A stretch of DNA of 64,000 nt from Pseudoxanthomonas winnipegensis (GCF_004283755.1 NZ_SHMH01000005.1:186001-250000), one strand, 5' to 3'. Shown: positions 28,803-37,334, counted from the first letter of the stretch. The notes: generated by a model from the letters alone, not told the origin. Made by a program: numbers and translations.

Positions 28803-29549
28803 ATGTTCAAGCGCGTATTGCCTCGTGCCGGCCTGCCGGTGTTCCTGTTGATCGCCGCGATGAGCGGTAACGTCTACGCGCAGACGCCCAGCGCCGAGCA
28901 GGTGCAGGCCATGCAGCGGCAACTGGCCGACTGGCCGCAGCTGTCGCGCTATCGCGATGAGAATGCGGCGCTGGCCGCGCCCGGTAAGCGGCGCGTGGTG
29001 TTCTTCGGCGATTCGATCACCGAAGGCTGGGGAAAGACCGGAAGCGAGACGTTCTTCCCGGGCAAGCCCTACGTGAACCGCGGCATCTCCGGGCAGACCA
29101 CGCCGCAGATGCTGGTGCGCTTCCGCCAGGACGTGATCGATCTCAAGCCCGCCGTGGTGGTGATCCTGGCCGGTACCAACGATATCGCCGGCAATACCGG
29201 GCCGGCCACGCCGCAGATGATCCAGGACAACCTGGCCTCGATGGCGCAGCTGGCCAAGGCCAACGGCATCGCCGTGGTGCTGGCCTCGGTGCTGCCGGCC
29301 AGCGACTACCCGTGGAAGCCCGGCCTGCAGCCGGCGCCGAAGATCCGCGCGCTCAACGACTGGATCAGGCAGTACGCCCAGCGCACCGGCGCGGTGTATC
29401 TGGACTACTACAGAGCGCTGGACAACGGGCAGGGTGGCCTGGATGCGAAGGTCTCCGGCGACGGCGTGCATCCCAACGCGGCCGGCTATGCGGTGATGGC
29501 GCCGCTGGCCCAGGCGGCCGTGCAGCGCGCGCTGCAGCACGCGCGCTGA
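28803..29549 (+). CDS. Exported SGNH/GDSL hydrolase
   Basis: A 248-residue esterase-type hydrolase. The signal peptide ends near NVYAQ (residue 25). All four SGNH blocks are visible: FFGDSITEGW (Ser near 70), NRGISGQT (Gly block), ILAGTNDI (Asn near 125) and DGVHPNAAGY (Asp/His near 219-222). This layout is typical of TesA-like or acetylxylan-esterase-like proteins. CTGGGAGGGACTC is the SD. It is possibly co-transcribed with the peptidase upstream; the natural ester is unknown. Confidence 0.9.
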   Translation: MFKRVLPRAGLPVFLLIAAMSGNVYAQTPSAEQVQAMQRQLADWPQLSRYRDENAALAAPGKRRVVFFGDSITEGWGKTGSETFFPGKPYVNRGISGQTTPQMLVRFRQDVIDLKPAVVVILAGTNDIAGNTGPATPQMIQDNLASMAQLAKANGIAVVLASVLPASDYPWKPGLQPAPKIRALNDWIRQYAQRTGAVYLDYYRALDNGQGGLDAKVSGDGVHPNAAGYAVMAPLAQAAVQRALQHAR

Positions 29550-29565
29550 CCCAGGCTGCGGTCCG

Positions 29566-29988
29566 TCAGCGCTGTGGCGCTTCCGGCGGGAGTGCCGTGC
29601 AGGTCTTGTCGTGGGGGTCCTGGGCGAGCGTCAGCGTCGCCCGGTCCATGCCCTTGGCCCAGAAGGCGTTGCCGGCATCGTCGGCGTAGCGCGCGCCATC
29701 GGCGGCGAGGGCGGGCTTGAGCACCAGCAGACGTGCGTCCAGCGTCACTTCAGCACGTGCCTGGCCAAAGAAGGCCACGGCGATGTGGGTGCCCTCGCAG
29801 TCGTAGTCGGCGTGCTGGATCGGCGTGTCGGGCGGTGAGGCGTCCGGCGCTGTCTGCGGCGATGGAGCGGGAGCGGCGACTTCCGGGGTCTTTGTTGGCG
29901 TGCAGGCGGCCAGGGCCGCGGACAAGGCGATGGGTGCCTGCAGGATCAGGGATCGCAACGCGGAGCGCTCCTGCCGCCGTTGCGGCAT
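29566..29988 (-). CDS. MliC-like lipoprotein (C-type lysozyme inhibitor family)
   Basis: A 140-residue protein with lipobox LAAC (Cys29), then a Pro/Ala-rich linker to about residue 58. The MliC fold follows: YDCEGTHIAVAFFG, SGARY-like DGARYAD and FWAKGMDRATL, with a paired Cys near the C-terminus (DKTC). MliC/PliC proteins protect the cell wall from host lysozyme. It is convergent with the SGNH hydrolase. No clear SD precedes ATG 29988, so the exact start is uncertain. Confidence 0.75.
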   Translation of the reverse strand: MPQRRQERSALRSLILQAPIALSAALAACTPTKTPEVAAPAPSPQTAPDASPPDTPIQHADYDCEGTHIAVAFFGQARAEVTLDARLLVLKPALAADGARYADDAGNAFWAKGMDRATLTLAQDPHDKTCTALPPEAPQR

Positions 29989-30137
29989 ATCGAACCAGGG
30001 TCCAGCCTAGCCGGGCCTGCCTGGCGCAGGATGATTGGTGGATGAAGCGGGCTGGATCGTGCGCGGGGCTGAAGTTCGGGCGGCAAACAGGCTTCTGTCT
30101 TGCTTCACCCGCTGATCCGCCGCTTCTTCAGGTCGTC

Positions 30138-30157
30138 ATTCCCGCGAAGGCGGGAAT
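30138..30157. repeat. Single ATTCCCGC-type palindrome
   Basis: A 20-base palindrome (ATTCCCGCGAAGGCGGGAAT) in the 284-base gap before the convergent membrane-protein gene. It is the same family as the clusters at 18.2-18.4 and 19.4-19.7 kb. The rest of the gap holds no supported gene. Confidence 0.8.
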
Positions 30158-30272
30158 CCAGCTGTTGCCTTTGCCGTTGTTTCGCGCGCCTCGCACCAAG
30201 CAACCCGCGACCTGATCCAACCCCCTCCCGGCCTCCCCCTGCTGCGCAAGGGGAGGGGCGGAGCGCGCGGGC

Positions 30273-30749
30273 TCAGGTGTAGGCGATCATCCGGCCGGCG
30301 ACCAGGATGGTCGGCCACCCCAGCAACGAGAGCGCGGCCATCGCGCGTCCCAGCGGCGGCGGGCGATAGCGCCAGGCTTGCAACCTTCCGCCGAAGCACA
30401 GGCGGAAGGCCAGCGCGTTGATCACCGCCACGGCGATGGCGATCAGCTTGAACTGCATCATGCGGTTGCCGAGCAGGGCGGTGGCGTCGGCGCTGAACAG
30501 CATCACCCCGGTGACCACCAGCACCAGCAGCCCGACGATGCCCAGCGGCGTGAGCAGGCGCGAGACATGTTCCACCTCCAGCCGCCGGCCGAAGCCCAGC
30601 AGGCGCAGATCGAGCAGGCCGATGCTGCCGAGCAGCAGCACCAGCCCGCCCAGATGCAGCACATTGGCGAAGGGGTAGCCCCAGCCGGCCCGCATCCACT
30701 GGCCCAGCGCGGAGGCTTCCAGCTGCTGGGCCCAGGCCATCACGTCCAT
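30273..30749 (-). CDS. Four-helix inner-membrane protein (DUF6644-like)
   Basis: A 158-residue membrane protein with about four hydrophobic helices, starting near residues 28, 65, 95 and 138. Conserved-looking polar residues lie at helix ends (HLGGLVLLLGSI and GNRMMQFKLIAIA). It ends 12 bases downstream of the DUF6152-like exported protein gene on the same strand and is probably its operon partner. This pair recurs in proteobacteria in my recollection, but the function is unknown; a haem or small-ligand role has not been shown. Confidence 0.6.
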   Translation of the reverse strand: MDVMAWAQQLEASALGQWMRAGWGYPFANVLHLGGLVLLLGSIGLLDLRLLGFGRRLEVEHVSRLLTPLGIVGLLVLVVTGVMLFSADATALLGNRMMQFKLIAIAVAVINALAFRLCFGGRLQAWRYRPPPLGRAMAALSLLGWPTILVAGRMIAYT

Positions 30750-30761
30750 GGCGCTGCGAGA

Positions 30762-31103
30762 TCAGCGCAGTTCGATGGTCTTGCCGTCCACGGTGATGCG
30801 TTCGGCGCGCAACTCGGCCGTGCCGTCCAGGCGCGGATAGCCTTCGATCATGACGGTCTTGCCGACCACGAGCGCGCCGTCCGGCAGGCCGCGCGAGGTC
30901 ATGCGGCTGATCGGCGCCAGCACCGCGTTCCAGCGCTTGCCCTGGTAGTCGACGCCGACTTCGGCGTGCGGGTTGCGGTACTGCACCTGGGCGAGCGGTG
31001 CGGAGATCTTCAAGGTCTTGTTGGCGTCATAGCTGCTCCAGCCGTGGTGGGCCAGGGCGGGCAGGGCGATGAGCGCGGCGAGCAACACGGGCAGACGACG
31101 CAT
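30762..31103 (-). CDS. Exported DUF6152-like protein
   Basis: A 113-residue periplasmic protein. The signal peptide (MRRLPVLLAALIALPALA) is followed immediately by HHGWSSYD, a hallmark of this family. A small beta-rich domain follows (PHAEVGVDYQGKRW, MIEGYPRLDGTAELRAERI). The N-terminal HH of the mature protein could bind a metal, which is inference. It is upstream of the four-helix membrane protein by 12 bases. Confidence 0.7.
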   Translation of the reverse strand: MRRLPVLLAALIALPALAHHGWSSYDANKTLKISAPLAQVQYRNPHAEVGVDYQGKRWNAVLAPISRMTSRGLPDGALVVGKTVMIEGYPRLDGTAELRAERITVDGKTIELR

Positions 31104-31220
31104 GGCGCAACTCCGGGCGGTGTCGGGTGTGTGCCGGTGATAGCACGCGTGCGCTTGGGTTCCTGGCAAATGCGCCGCTGCGGGCATGACAATCAGGTCA
31201 GGCCCGGATCGCCTGAGGAT

Positions 31221-31466
31221 TCAGGCCTCGGGCGTGGCGTGCAGGGCGACATTGAGCTGGTCGACCACCACCGCCCAGTCGGCATCGTCGATGCGTTCCT
31301 CGCGCAGCAGCTGGGCCTGGGCCGGCGACCAGAACGGGGCCTCCTCCAGACGCATCGCATCGGGCAGCGGCGCGTGTTCGGCGATGAAGGCGCGGATGCT
31401 GCGCTCGTCCGAGGCCAGGCCGAGCTGAGCGAACAGTTCGGAAAAGGGATGGACGGTCTGTTCCAT
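31221..31466 (-). CDS. DUF2789 family protein
   Basis: An 81-residue soluble protein matching the DUF2789 pattern: FSELFAQLGL, ERSIRAFIAEHAPLPD, APFWSPAQAQLLREE and DADWAVVVDQLN. ATG 31466 is preferred to 31514, since family members start with a short MxxxxHPFSELF. The function of DUF2789 is unknown. Confidence 0.85.
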   Translation of the reverse strand: MEQTVHPFSELFAQLGLASDERSIRAFIAEHAPLPDAMRLEEAPFWSPAQAQLLREERIDDADWAVVVDQLNVALHATPEA

Positions 31467-31535
31467 GGTCAAGCTCCGCAAGGTGAAAGGAGAGGGTGAC
31501 GGCGCCGGCGTCAACGCGGGATCAGCGCCCGGGGC

Positions 31536-32537
31536 CTAGAGCGAATTGGCGATGCGCTGGCGCAAGGCCGCCAGGGCCTGCGCATCAAGCGCGCCCAGCA
31601 CGCCGCGCCTGGCTTCCGGGATATGCGCGGCCGGGTCTTCCTCGCCGAAGACGTAGTGCTCCAGCAGCGCCCGCCAGGCCTGACGCTCGTGCGTGGGCAG
31701 GCCGGCGAAGGCCAGGCGCGCATGCAGCAGCGCCACGATCCCGGGGCTCGGCGCACGGCCATCGGCCAGGGGCGGCTGCCACCAGAAGTTCACCAGCGCG
31801 TTCAGGCGCTCCAGCGAGGCGACGTGGTGCCACCACAGCGGCGGCAGGTACAGCGCATCGCCGGGCGCCAGTTCGGCGACCAAGGCGTGTTCGCGCGCCT
31901 GGGCCAGGCGCGGGAACTGCGCCGTGTCATCGTCCAGGTCGGCCAGACTGATCGCCGCGCCGGTCGGCGCGAAGTCCAGCGGGCCGATGTAGAGATTGCG
32001 CACCTGCTCGGGCGCGAACACGCTGAAACGCCGCCGCCCGCAGACCACCACGGCGATGTTGTGGAAGGCGTCGAAGTGCGCCGGCGTGGTGACCCGGTTA
32101 CCCAGCCACAGCCGCGGCGCGATGGTGGCCGGCAGGCCCTCGATCGCATGGTCGGCCAGCAGGCCGGGCAGGCAGCCGGCGATCGGTGCGCTCTGCAGGG
32201 CCACGCCGTGTACCGGGCCTTCGCAGCGGCTGTACTGCGCCAGCCGGGTCAGCACATCGGTCACCGACACCTTGAAGTGCTGGTAGTTGAAGCCCTCCAG
32301 CGTGGCGTCGTAGCCGACCAGGCCGTTGGCCTCCGGCGGCATCAGCAGCGTGTCCACCGCCGCGCCGCTGTCGTGCGCGGCCAGCAATTTGGCGAACTCG
32401 GTGTCCGAGCGCCGCGCCGCCTGCACCATCGGCCAGTGCGCGCACAGGCCGCGCAGGACCAGCGGCGTGCCGCGCTCGACCAGCATCGCCGGGTCGACTG
32501 CGCCGGCGTCGCGGACTTCTTCGATGGCAGACGACAT
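31536..32537 (-). CDS. Cupin-like (JmjC-type) Fe(II)/2-oxoglutarate dioxygenase family protein
   Basis: A 333-residue protein of the cupin_8/JmjC-like group, related to bacterial hydroxylases and asparaginyl hydroxylases. The iron triad is suggested by HFDAFHN (His-x-Asp, near residues 165-172) and by the distal His in YLPPLWWHHV near 240. TPLVLRG near the N-terminus (WP-type entry sequence) is also typical. It probably hydroxylates a protein or small molecule with 2-oxoglutarate; the substrate is unknown. The frame extends to 32846, but ATG 32537 fits the domain start. Confidence 0.82.
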   Translation of the reverse strand: MSSAIEEVRDAGAVDPAMLVERGTPLVLRGLCAHWPMVQAARRSDTEFAKLLAAHDSGAAVDTLLMPPEANGLVGYDATLEGFNYQHFKVSVTDVLTRLAQYSRCEGPVHGVALQSAPIAGCLPGLLADHAIEGLPATIAPRLWLGNRVTTPAHFDAFHNIAVVVCGRRRFSVFAPEQVRNLYIGPLDFAPTGAAISLADLDDDTAQFPRLAQAREHALVAELAPGDALYLPPLWWHHVASLERLNALVNFWWQPPLADGRAPSPGIVALLHARLAFAGLPTHERQAWRALLEHYVFGEEDPAAHIPEARRGVLGALDAQALAALRQRIANSL

Positions 32538-32685
32538 GCGCGGGCGGCCCGGCGGCGGTGGAGCCGTGCATGCTAGCGAAACCGCACCGATCCGGCCGGG
32601 CGCGGGCGTCTGGCCCGCGCGGCTCGCTGCGGATTCATCTGGATCGGCGTAGGGTCGGGGACTCGTCCACAGGCAGGAGACGGCC

Positions 32686-32952
32686 ATGGCCACCGGTTGG
32701 GCCAACGATGGCGCGGTGCAGGACCAGATCGATGCGACGGTGAAGGACGCGATCCAGCGCGCCCGCAGCCAGTTGCCCAGCGGTCCCGGGCTGACCCATT
32801 GCGAAGAATGCGATGCCCCGATCCCGAAGGCGCGGCGCGACGCCATTCCCGGCGTGCGCCTGTGCGTGCAATGCCAGGCGGCGCACGATGCCGAACAGAA
32901 GTCCGCCAGCGGCTACAACCGCCGCGGCAGCAAGGACAGCCAGCTGCGCTGA
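32686..32952 (+). CDS. DksA/TraR family C4-type zinc finger protein
   Basis: An 88-residue protein with one C4 zinc finger (CEECDAPIPKARRDAIPG...CVQCQ). This is the C-terminal part of the DksA/TraR fold, without the long N-terminal coiled coil of DksA. It matches the short YbiI-like branch. Such proteins can enter the RNA polymerase secondary channel and modulate transcription; that role here is by family only. AGGAGA precedes ATG 32686. Confidence 0.85.
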   Translation: MATGWANDGAVQDQIDATVKDAIQRARSQLPSGPGLTHCEECDAPIPKARRDAIPGVRLCVQCQAAHDAEQKSASGYNRRGSKDSQLR

Positions 32953-32953
32953 G

Positions 32954-33526
32954 TCAGCTGCCGGCGATGCGCTGCGCGTCGCGCCAGCGGCGGATGCCGC
33001 GCTGGAAGAACCAGTTGTTGGGCACCTGCACGGACGTGGCCGGTGCGCCGTCGCCGGCCGCTTCCTCCTGCAACGTGGTGTAGAGCAGGTTGACGTCGAT
33101 CACCTTGCCCTTGATGCCGGGCTTCTCGCCGTTCTCGAGCAGTTCCACCGTTTCGTACAGGCGGAACGGACGCACGATGAAGATCAGGAACGTGCAGAAG
33201 ATATTGGACAGCACGCTCCACGCGGCGAAGAAGGCCACCGCGCCCACCGTCGCAAAGCCGGTGAACGCCGTCCACAGCACGGTGCCCGACACGCCAAGAC
33301 GCTCCAGGATCAGCAGCGTGGCCGCCATCAGCAGCACGGTGTTGAGCACCCGGCGCACGCCCATGGCCAGTTCGGGCGGCAGGTCGTAGCGTGCCGCGGC
33401 GCGGCCGATCAGGCGCTTGAGCAGCAGCTGCAGCAGCCGCGTCAGCAGCAGGATCAGCAGGACCTGCGCGACGGGCAGGATCACGCCCAGCCAGTCCTGC
33501 AGCAGCGGGGGAAACGGGATCTTCAT
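32954..33526 (-). CDS. Short MscS-family mechanosensitive channel protein
   Basis: A 190-residue membrane protein with three hydrophobic helices (about residues 10-30, 60-80, 88-115). The third carries the Gly/Ala-rich pore-like GFATVGAVAFFAAWSVLSN. The MscS beta domain follows (VRPFRLYETVELL, IKGKVIDVNLLYTTL, VPNNWFF). It lacks the C-terminal alpha/beta cage of full MscS (about 286 residues), so it is a short form that may act as an osmotic valve. It is convergent with the zinc-finger gene, with the two stops one base apart. Confidence 0.8.
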   Translation of the reverse strand: MKIPFPPLLQDWLGVILPVAQVLLILLLTRLLQLLLKRLIGRAAARYDLPPELAMGVRRVLNTVLLMAATLLILERLGVSGTVLWTAFTGFATVGAVAFFAAWSVLSNIFCTFLIFIVRPFRLYETVELLENGEKPGIKGKVIDVNLLYTTLQEEAAGDGAPATSVQVPNNWFFQRGIRRWRDAQRIAGS

Positions 33527-33808
33527 CTTCGGCACAACGGATCGCACAAGCGGTCGACCATGATGCCAACCCTGCACAGGGCCGGCAAAGCTGGCGATCG
33601 CGGGTCCGCTGCGCACACCGGCGCGAGGCTGCGCCGGTGTGCCAGCATGAAGCTCACTCGGTGATCGGTGTGCCGATCGGGCCCTAGCGCCGTCCCCACG
33701 CCCACGCAGCGCCCATCACGAAGACGCGGCGTTGCAGGCCGATGGCCTTGTGTGAACGCAAGGCCGACCCGCGCTGCAGCCGGGCGCGGCGACGGGCACA
33801 ATCGGACG

Positions 33809-34087
33809 ATGCGCCACGTGCTCCCCCTGTTCTGCAATGCCCTGGCCCTGCTGCTGTTCGGCATCGGATTGACCGGGCCTCTGGTGCCCAAGGGCGGCAC
33901 GCCCGGCTGGTGGGTCCTGATGTGCTTCGGCGCCGCGCCGATCGCGCTGCTGTTCGTCTGCGGCTATGCCGCGCGCGGCTGGCCGGCGCGGATCGCCTTC
34001 GTGCTGCAGGGCGCGGTGCTGCTGGCGGTACTGCTGGCGATCCTGTCGATCCAGGCCGGCGCGTTTGGACTGCCGCCGCCGCGCTGA
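33809..34087 (+). CDS. Small hydrophobic membrane protein
   Basis: A 92-residue protein with three predicted membrane helices (about residues 5-25, 34-54, 60-84). Polar loops are short (PKGGTPGWW). There is no family I recognise. Overlapping frames on both strands exist, but this is the only one with consistent membrane-protein composition. It is convergent with the CMD gene, ending 14 bases before its stop. Confidence 0.5.
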   Translation: MRHVLPLFCNALALLLFGIGLTGPLVPKGGTPGWWVLMCFGAAPIALLFVCGYAARGWPARIAFVLQGAVLLAVLLAILSIQAGAFGLPPPR

Positions 34088-34101
34088 CGGCGGCGGGCGC
34101 C

Positions 34102-34551
34102 TCACGGCATCTGCGGCTGCAGGCCCACGCCGAGCCGGTTCCAGGCGTTGATGGTGGCCACGGCCATGGTCAGGGTGGCGATGGCTTCCTCGTCGAAGTG
34201 CGCCTGCAGCGCCTGGTACGCGGCCTCTTCCGCTTGGCCCGAGGGCAGGGTGGTCAGGCCCTCGGCCCAGGCCAGCGCGGCGCGCTCGCGGGCGTCGAAC
34301 AGGCGGCTGTCGCGCCAGGCCGCCACGGTGTCGAGCTTGCGCGGCTCCACGCCGGCCTTGCGCAGCGCCGTGGCATGCATGTCCAGGCAATAGGCGCAGC
34401 CGTTGAGCTGCGAGACGCGCAGGAACACCAGCTCCACCAGCGTGTGTTCGAGCACGCCCGCGTGGACGTGCTGGCTGAGCGTCAGCAGCGCCTGGGTGGC
34501 CTTGGGCAGATGGCGGGTGTAGTCGATGCGGGCGAAGGTGGTAGCGCTCAT
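34102..34551 (-). CDS. Carboxymuconolactone decarboxylase/AhpD-like protein (ECF41 target)
   Basis: A 149-residue CMD-domain protein of the alkylhydroperoxidase-like type. The redox motif is CAYC with a following His (Cys52, Cys55, His59 in NGCAYCLDMH), as in AhpD-type peroxidase reductants. It probably has thiol-dependent peroxidase or disulphide reductase activity. It follows an ECF41-type sigma factor on the same strand, the classic companion of that group. An ECF41-type promoter lies 51 bases upstream (34602-34628). AAAGGA is the SD. The native substrate is unknown. Confidence 0.88.
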   Translation of the reverse strand: MSATTFARIDYTRHLPKATQALLTLSQHVHAGVLEHTLVELVFLRVSQLNGCAYCLDMHATALRKAGVEPRKLDTVAAWRDSRLFDARERAALAWAEGLTTLPSGQAEEAAYQALQAHFDEEAIATLTMAVATINAWNRLGVGLQPQMP

Positions 34552-34601
34552 GCGCAAGATCCTTTCAGCGTGGCGACCGACAGGGCCGCCTTCGCTGCAA
34601 G

Positions 34602-34628
34602 GACGCGCCAGAGGTGGCTCGCGTGACA
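34602..34628 (-). promoter_or_regulatory. ECF41-type promoter of the CMD gene
   Basis: Read on the - strand: TGTCACG, 16 bases, CGTC. This matches the published ECF41 consensus (TGTCACA-N16-CGTC) with one change in the last -35 base. The predicted start of transcription is about 45 bases before the CMD start codon. Sequence match is seen; use by the adjacent sigma factor is inferred. Confidence 0.78.
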
Positions 34629-34705
34629 GCTCCCGCATCTCCTTCCGCACAGGGAGGTCGAACAAGATCATCGCCCGGTTTGAACTCGGACGCGCGCAGT
34701 GGGCG

Positions 34706-35581
34706 CTACGGGCGGCCCGCCTGGACCGCCACGGCGGCCAGCTTGTCCGGATTCATCAGGGTCAGGATGTCGCTGATGCGCTCGCCGTCGCTGACCAGCA
34801 TGGTCAATGAATGCAGCCGGCCGTCCGCGAAGCGCAGGATCGCCGGCTCGCCATCGACCCAGCCCACGCGCGCCTCCACCTGCGCGCCGCGCCGGGCGAT
34901 GGCCCCATACAGCCGCGCGATGCGCTCGGCGCCCAGCAGCGGGCGCAGCGCGGCGGTGACCTTGCCGCCGCCGTCGGACACCAGCCGCGCATCGGCGCGC
35001 AGCAACGCGGCGATGGCCGCCTGGTCGCCGGACTGCGAGGCGGCCATGAACTTTTCCAGCAGGCGGCGATGGCGTTTGGCCGGCACCTCGAACCGCGCGC
35101 GCCCGGCCTGCAGCCGCGCGCGGGCCCGGTGCACCAGTTGCCGGCAGTTGGCCTGGCTGTGGCCCAGCAGCGCGGCGATCGCCTCGTAGTCGTAGTCGAA
35201 CACTTCCTTGAGCAGGAAGGCCGCGCGCTCGTCCGGCCCCAGCCGCTCCAGCAGCGCCATCAGGGCCCAGGACACCGATTCGGCCTGCTCGGCGCGTTCG
35301 GCCGGGTCGGGCGCCAGCGCCACCTGCAGCGGCTCGGGCAGCCATGGGCCGACGTAGTCGATGCGGGCGTTGCGCACCGCGCGCAGCCGGTCCAGCGCCA
35401 GGCGGGTGGTGGCGGTGACCAGCCAGGCCTCCTCGTCGCGGATCTCCTTCTGCGCCGCGCCCTGCCAGCGCAGCCAGGCCTCCTGGACCACGTCCTCGGC
35501 CTCGGCGCGGCTGCCCAGCAGGCGATGGGCCAGCGCCAACAGGCGGGAACGGTGCGTTTCGAAACGGATGGCGGGTCGCAT
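34706..35581 (-). CDS. sigJ: ECF41-type (SigJ-like) RNA polymerase sigma factor
   Basis: A 291-residue extracytoplasmic-function sigma factor. Region 2 (about 8-75) contains RLLALAHRLLGSRAEAEDVVQEAW; region 4 (about 110-165) contains DYDYEAIAALLGHSQANCRQL. A fused C-terminal SnoaL-like domain of about 100 residues carries both ECF41 hallmarks, DGGGK (203-207) and NPDKL (277-281). In this group the C-terminal extension replaces an anti-sigma factor and tunes activity. A perfect ECF41 promoter precedes the gene (autoregulation), and the CMD gene downstream has another. Confidence 0.93.
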   Translation of the reverse strand: MRPAIRFETHRSRLLALAHRLLGSRAEAEDVVQEAWLRWQGAAQKEIRDEEAWLVTATTRLALDRLRAVRNARIDYVGPWLPEPLQVALAPDPAERAEQAESVSWALMALLERLGPDERAAFLLKEVFDYDYEAIAALLGHSQANCRQLVHRARARLQAGRARFEVPAKRHRRLLEKFMAASQSGDQAAIAALLRADARLVSDGGGKVTAALRPLLGAERIARLYGAIARRGAQVEARVGWVDGEPAILRFADGRLHSLTMLVSDGERISDILTLMNPDKLAAVAVQAGRP

Positions 35582-35590
35582 GAGTCCCAG

Positions 35591-35617
35591 GACGCGGGAG
35601 CGGGCGCCGGTGTGACA
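35591..35617 (-). promoter_or_regulatory. ECF41-type promoter of the sigma-factor gene
   Basis: Read on the - strand: TGTCACA, exactly 16 bases, CGTC, a perfect match to the ECF41 consensus. The CGTC element ends only 9 bases before the start codon at 35581, so the transcript would be leaderless or nearly so. Confidence 0.85.
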
Positions 35618-35689
35618 GCGGGGCCGGCGCGGCAGTTTGGCCTAAAATGTCCCGATTCCTCACTCCCCACCGCTAGCGTCGAGCCAGCC

Positions 35690-37255
35690 ATGAACCTCCA
35701 CACCCATGCCGCCCCGCCGGCGTCCACCGCGCCGGTGTCGATCCGGCAGGAAGACCTGATCCAGTCCGTGGCCGATGCGCTGCAGTACATCAGCTACTAC
35801 CACCCGGTGGACTACATCAAGAACCTCGCCGCCGCCTACGAGCGCGAGGAGTCGCCGGCCGCCAAGGACGCCATCGCCCAGATCCTGATCAACTCGCGCA
35901 TGTGCGCCGAAGGCCACCGCCCGATCTGCCAAGACACCGGCATCGTCACCGTGTTCCTCGAGATCGGCATGAACGTGCGCTGGGACGACGCCACGATGGG
36001 CGTGGAGGACATGGTCCACGAGGGCGTGCGCCGCGCCTACAACGACCCGGACAACAAGCTGCGCGCCAGCGTGCTGGCCGATCCGGCCGGCAAGCGCATC
36101 AACACCCGCGACAACACGCCGGGCGTGGTCAACGTCAAGGTGGTGCCGGGCAACAAGGTGGAGGTGATCGTGGCGGCCAAGGGCGGCGGCTCGGAGGCCA
36201 AGTCCAAGTTCGCCATGCTCAACCCGTCCGACTCGATCGTGGACTGGGTGCTCAAAACCGTGCCCACCATGGGCGCCGGCTGGTGCCCGCCGGGCATGCT
36301 GGGCATCGGCATCGGCGGCACCGCCGAGAAGGCGATGCTGCTGGCCAAGGAAGCGCTGATGGAGCCCATCGACATCGTCGACCTGCAGGCCCGCGGTGCC
36401 TCCAACCGCGCCGAGGAGCTGCGCCTGGAGCTGTACGAGAAGGTCAACGCGCTGGGGATCGGCGCCCAGGGCCTGGGCGGCCTGACCACGGTGCTGGACA
36501 TCAAGGTCAAGGACTATCCGACCCACGCGGCCAACCTGCCGGTGGCCTTGATCCCCAACTGCGCCGCCACCCGCCACGCCCACTTCACCCTGGACGGCAG
36601 CGGTCCGGTGATGCTCGACCCGCCCTCGCTGGAGGACTGGCCGACGCTGACCTACAACCCGCAGGGCGCGCGTCGCGTGGACCTGGACACCATCACCGCC
36701 GAGGAGGTCACCACCTTCAAGCCCGGCGAGGTGCTGCTGCTCAACGGCAAGCTGCTCACCGGCCGCGATGCCGCGCACAAGCGCATGGTGGACATGCTCA
36801 ACCGCGGCGAGACGCTGCCGGTGAACCTCAAGGGCCGCTTCATCTACTACGTCGGACCCGTAGACCCGGTGCGCGATGAGGTCGTCGGCCCGGCCGGCCC
36901 GACCACGGCCACGCGCATGGACAAGTTCACCCGGCAGATGCTTGAGCAGACCGGCCTGCTGGGCATGGTCGGCAAGGCCGAGCGCGGCCCGGCGGCGATC
37001 GAGGCCATCCGCGACAACAAGGCCGTCTATCTGATGGCGGTCGGCGGCTCGGCCTATCTGGTGTCCAAGGCGATCAAGGCCGCGCGCGTGCTGGCCTTCG
37101 AGGACCTGGGCATGGAGGCGATCTACGAATTCGAGGTCAAGGACATGCCGGTCACCGTGGCGGTGGACGCCACCGGCGAGTCGGTGCACAAGACCGGGCC
37201 GCGCCAGTGGCAGGCAAGGATCGGCAAGATTCCTGTGGTGGTCGAACCGGCGTAA
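35690..37255 (+). CDS. fumA: Fumarate hydratase, class I (Fe-S)
   Basis: A 521-residue oxygen-labile [4Fe-4S] fumarase that interconverts fumarate and malate in the TCA cycle. Cluster-ligand Cys are visible in HRPICQDTG (near 80), GWCPPGMLG (near 199) and IPNCAATRH (near 291). N- and C-terminal domains are fused as in E. coli FumA/FumB. The open frame extends far upstream over the sigma-factor gene, but ATG 35690 fits the protein family. The nearby sdh locus (17 kb away) supplies its substrate. Confidence 0.95.
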   Translation: MNLHTHAAPPASTAPVSIRQEDLIQSVADALQYISYYHPVDYIKNLAAAYEREESPAAKDAIAQILINSRMCAEGHRPICQDTGIVTVFLEIGMNVRWDDATMGVEDMVHEGVRRAYNDPDNKLRASVLADPAGKRINTRDNTPGVVNVKVVPGNKVEVIVAAKGGGSEAKSKFAMLNPSDSIVDWVLKTVPTMGAGWCPPGMLGIGIGGTAEKAMLLAKEALMEPIDIVDLQARGASNRAEELRLELYEKVNALGIGAQGLGGLTTVLDIKVKDYPTHAANLPVALIPNCAATRHAHFTLDGSGPVMLDPPSLEDWPTLTYNPQGARRVDLDTITAEEVTTFKPGEVLLLNGKLLTGRDAAHKRMVDMLNRGETLPVNLKGRFIYYVGPVDPVRDEVVGPAGPTTATRMDKFTRQMLEQTGLLGMVGKAERGPAAIEAIRDNKAVYLMAVGGSAYLVSKAIKAARVLAFEDLGMEAIYEFEVKDMPVTVAVDATGESVHKTGPRQWQARIGKIPVVVEPA

Positions 37256-37284
37256 GCGCTGCGGCGCCAACGCGTGCAGGACAG

Positions 37285-37318
37285 CAGGGCCGGCGTGCAT
37301 ACTCCGGCCCTGTTCGTT
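37285..37318 (+). terminator. Terminator-like hairpin after fumarase
   Basis: A nine-base stem CAGGGCCGG (37285-37293) pairs with CCGGCCCTG (37304-37312) over a 10-base loop, followed by TTCGTTT. It lies 30 bases after the fumarase stop and just before the SD of the next gene. Confidence 0.55.
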
Positions 37319-37334
37319 TGCGGCAGGAGGGGTG

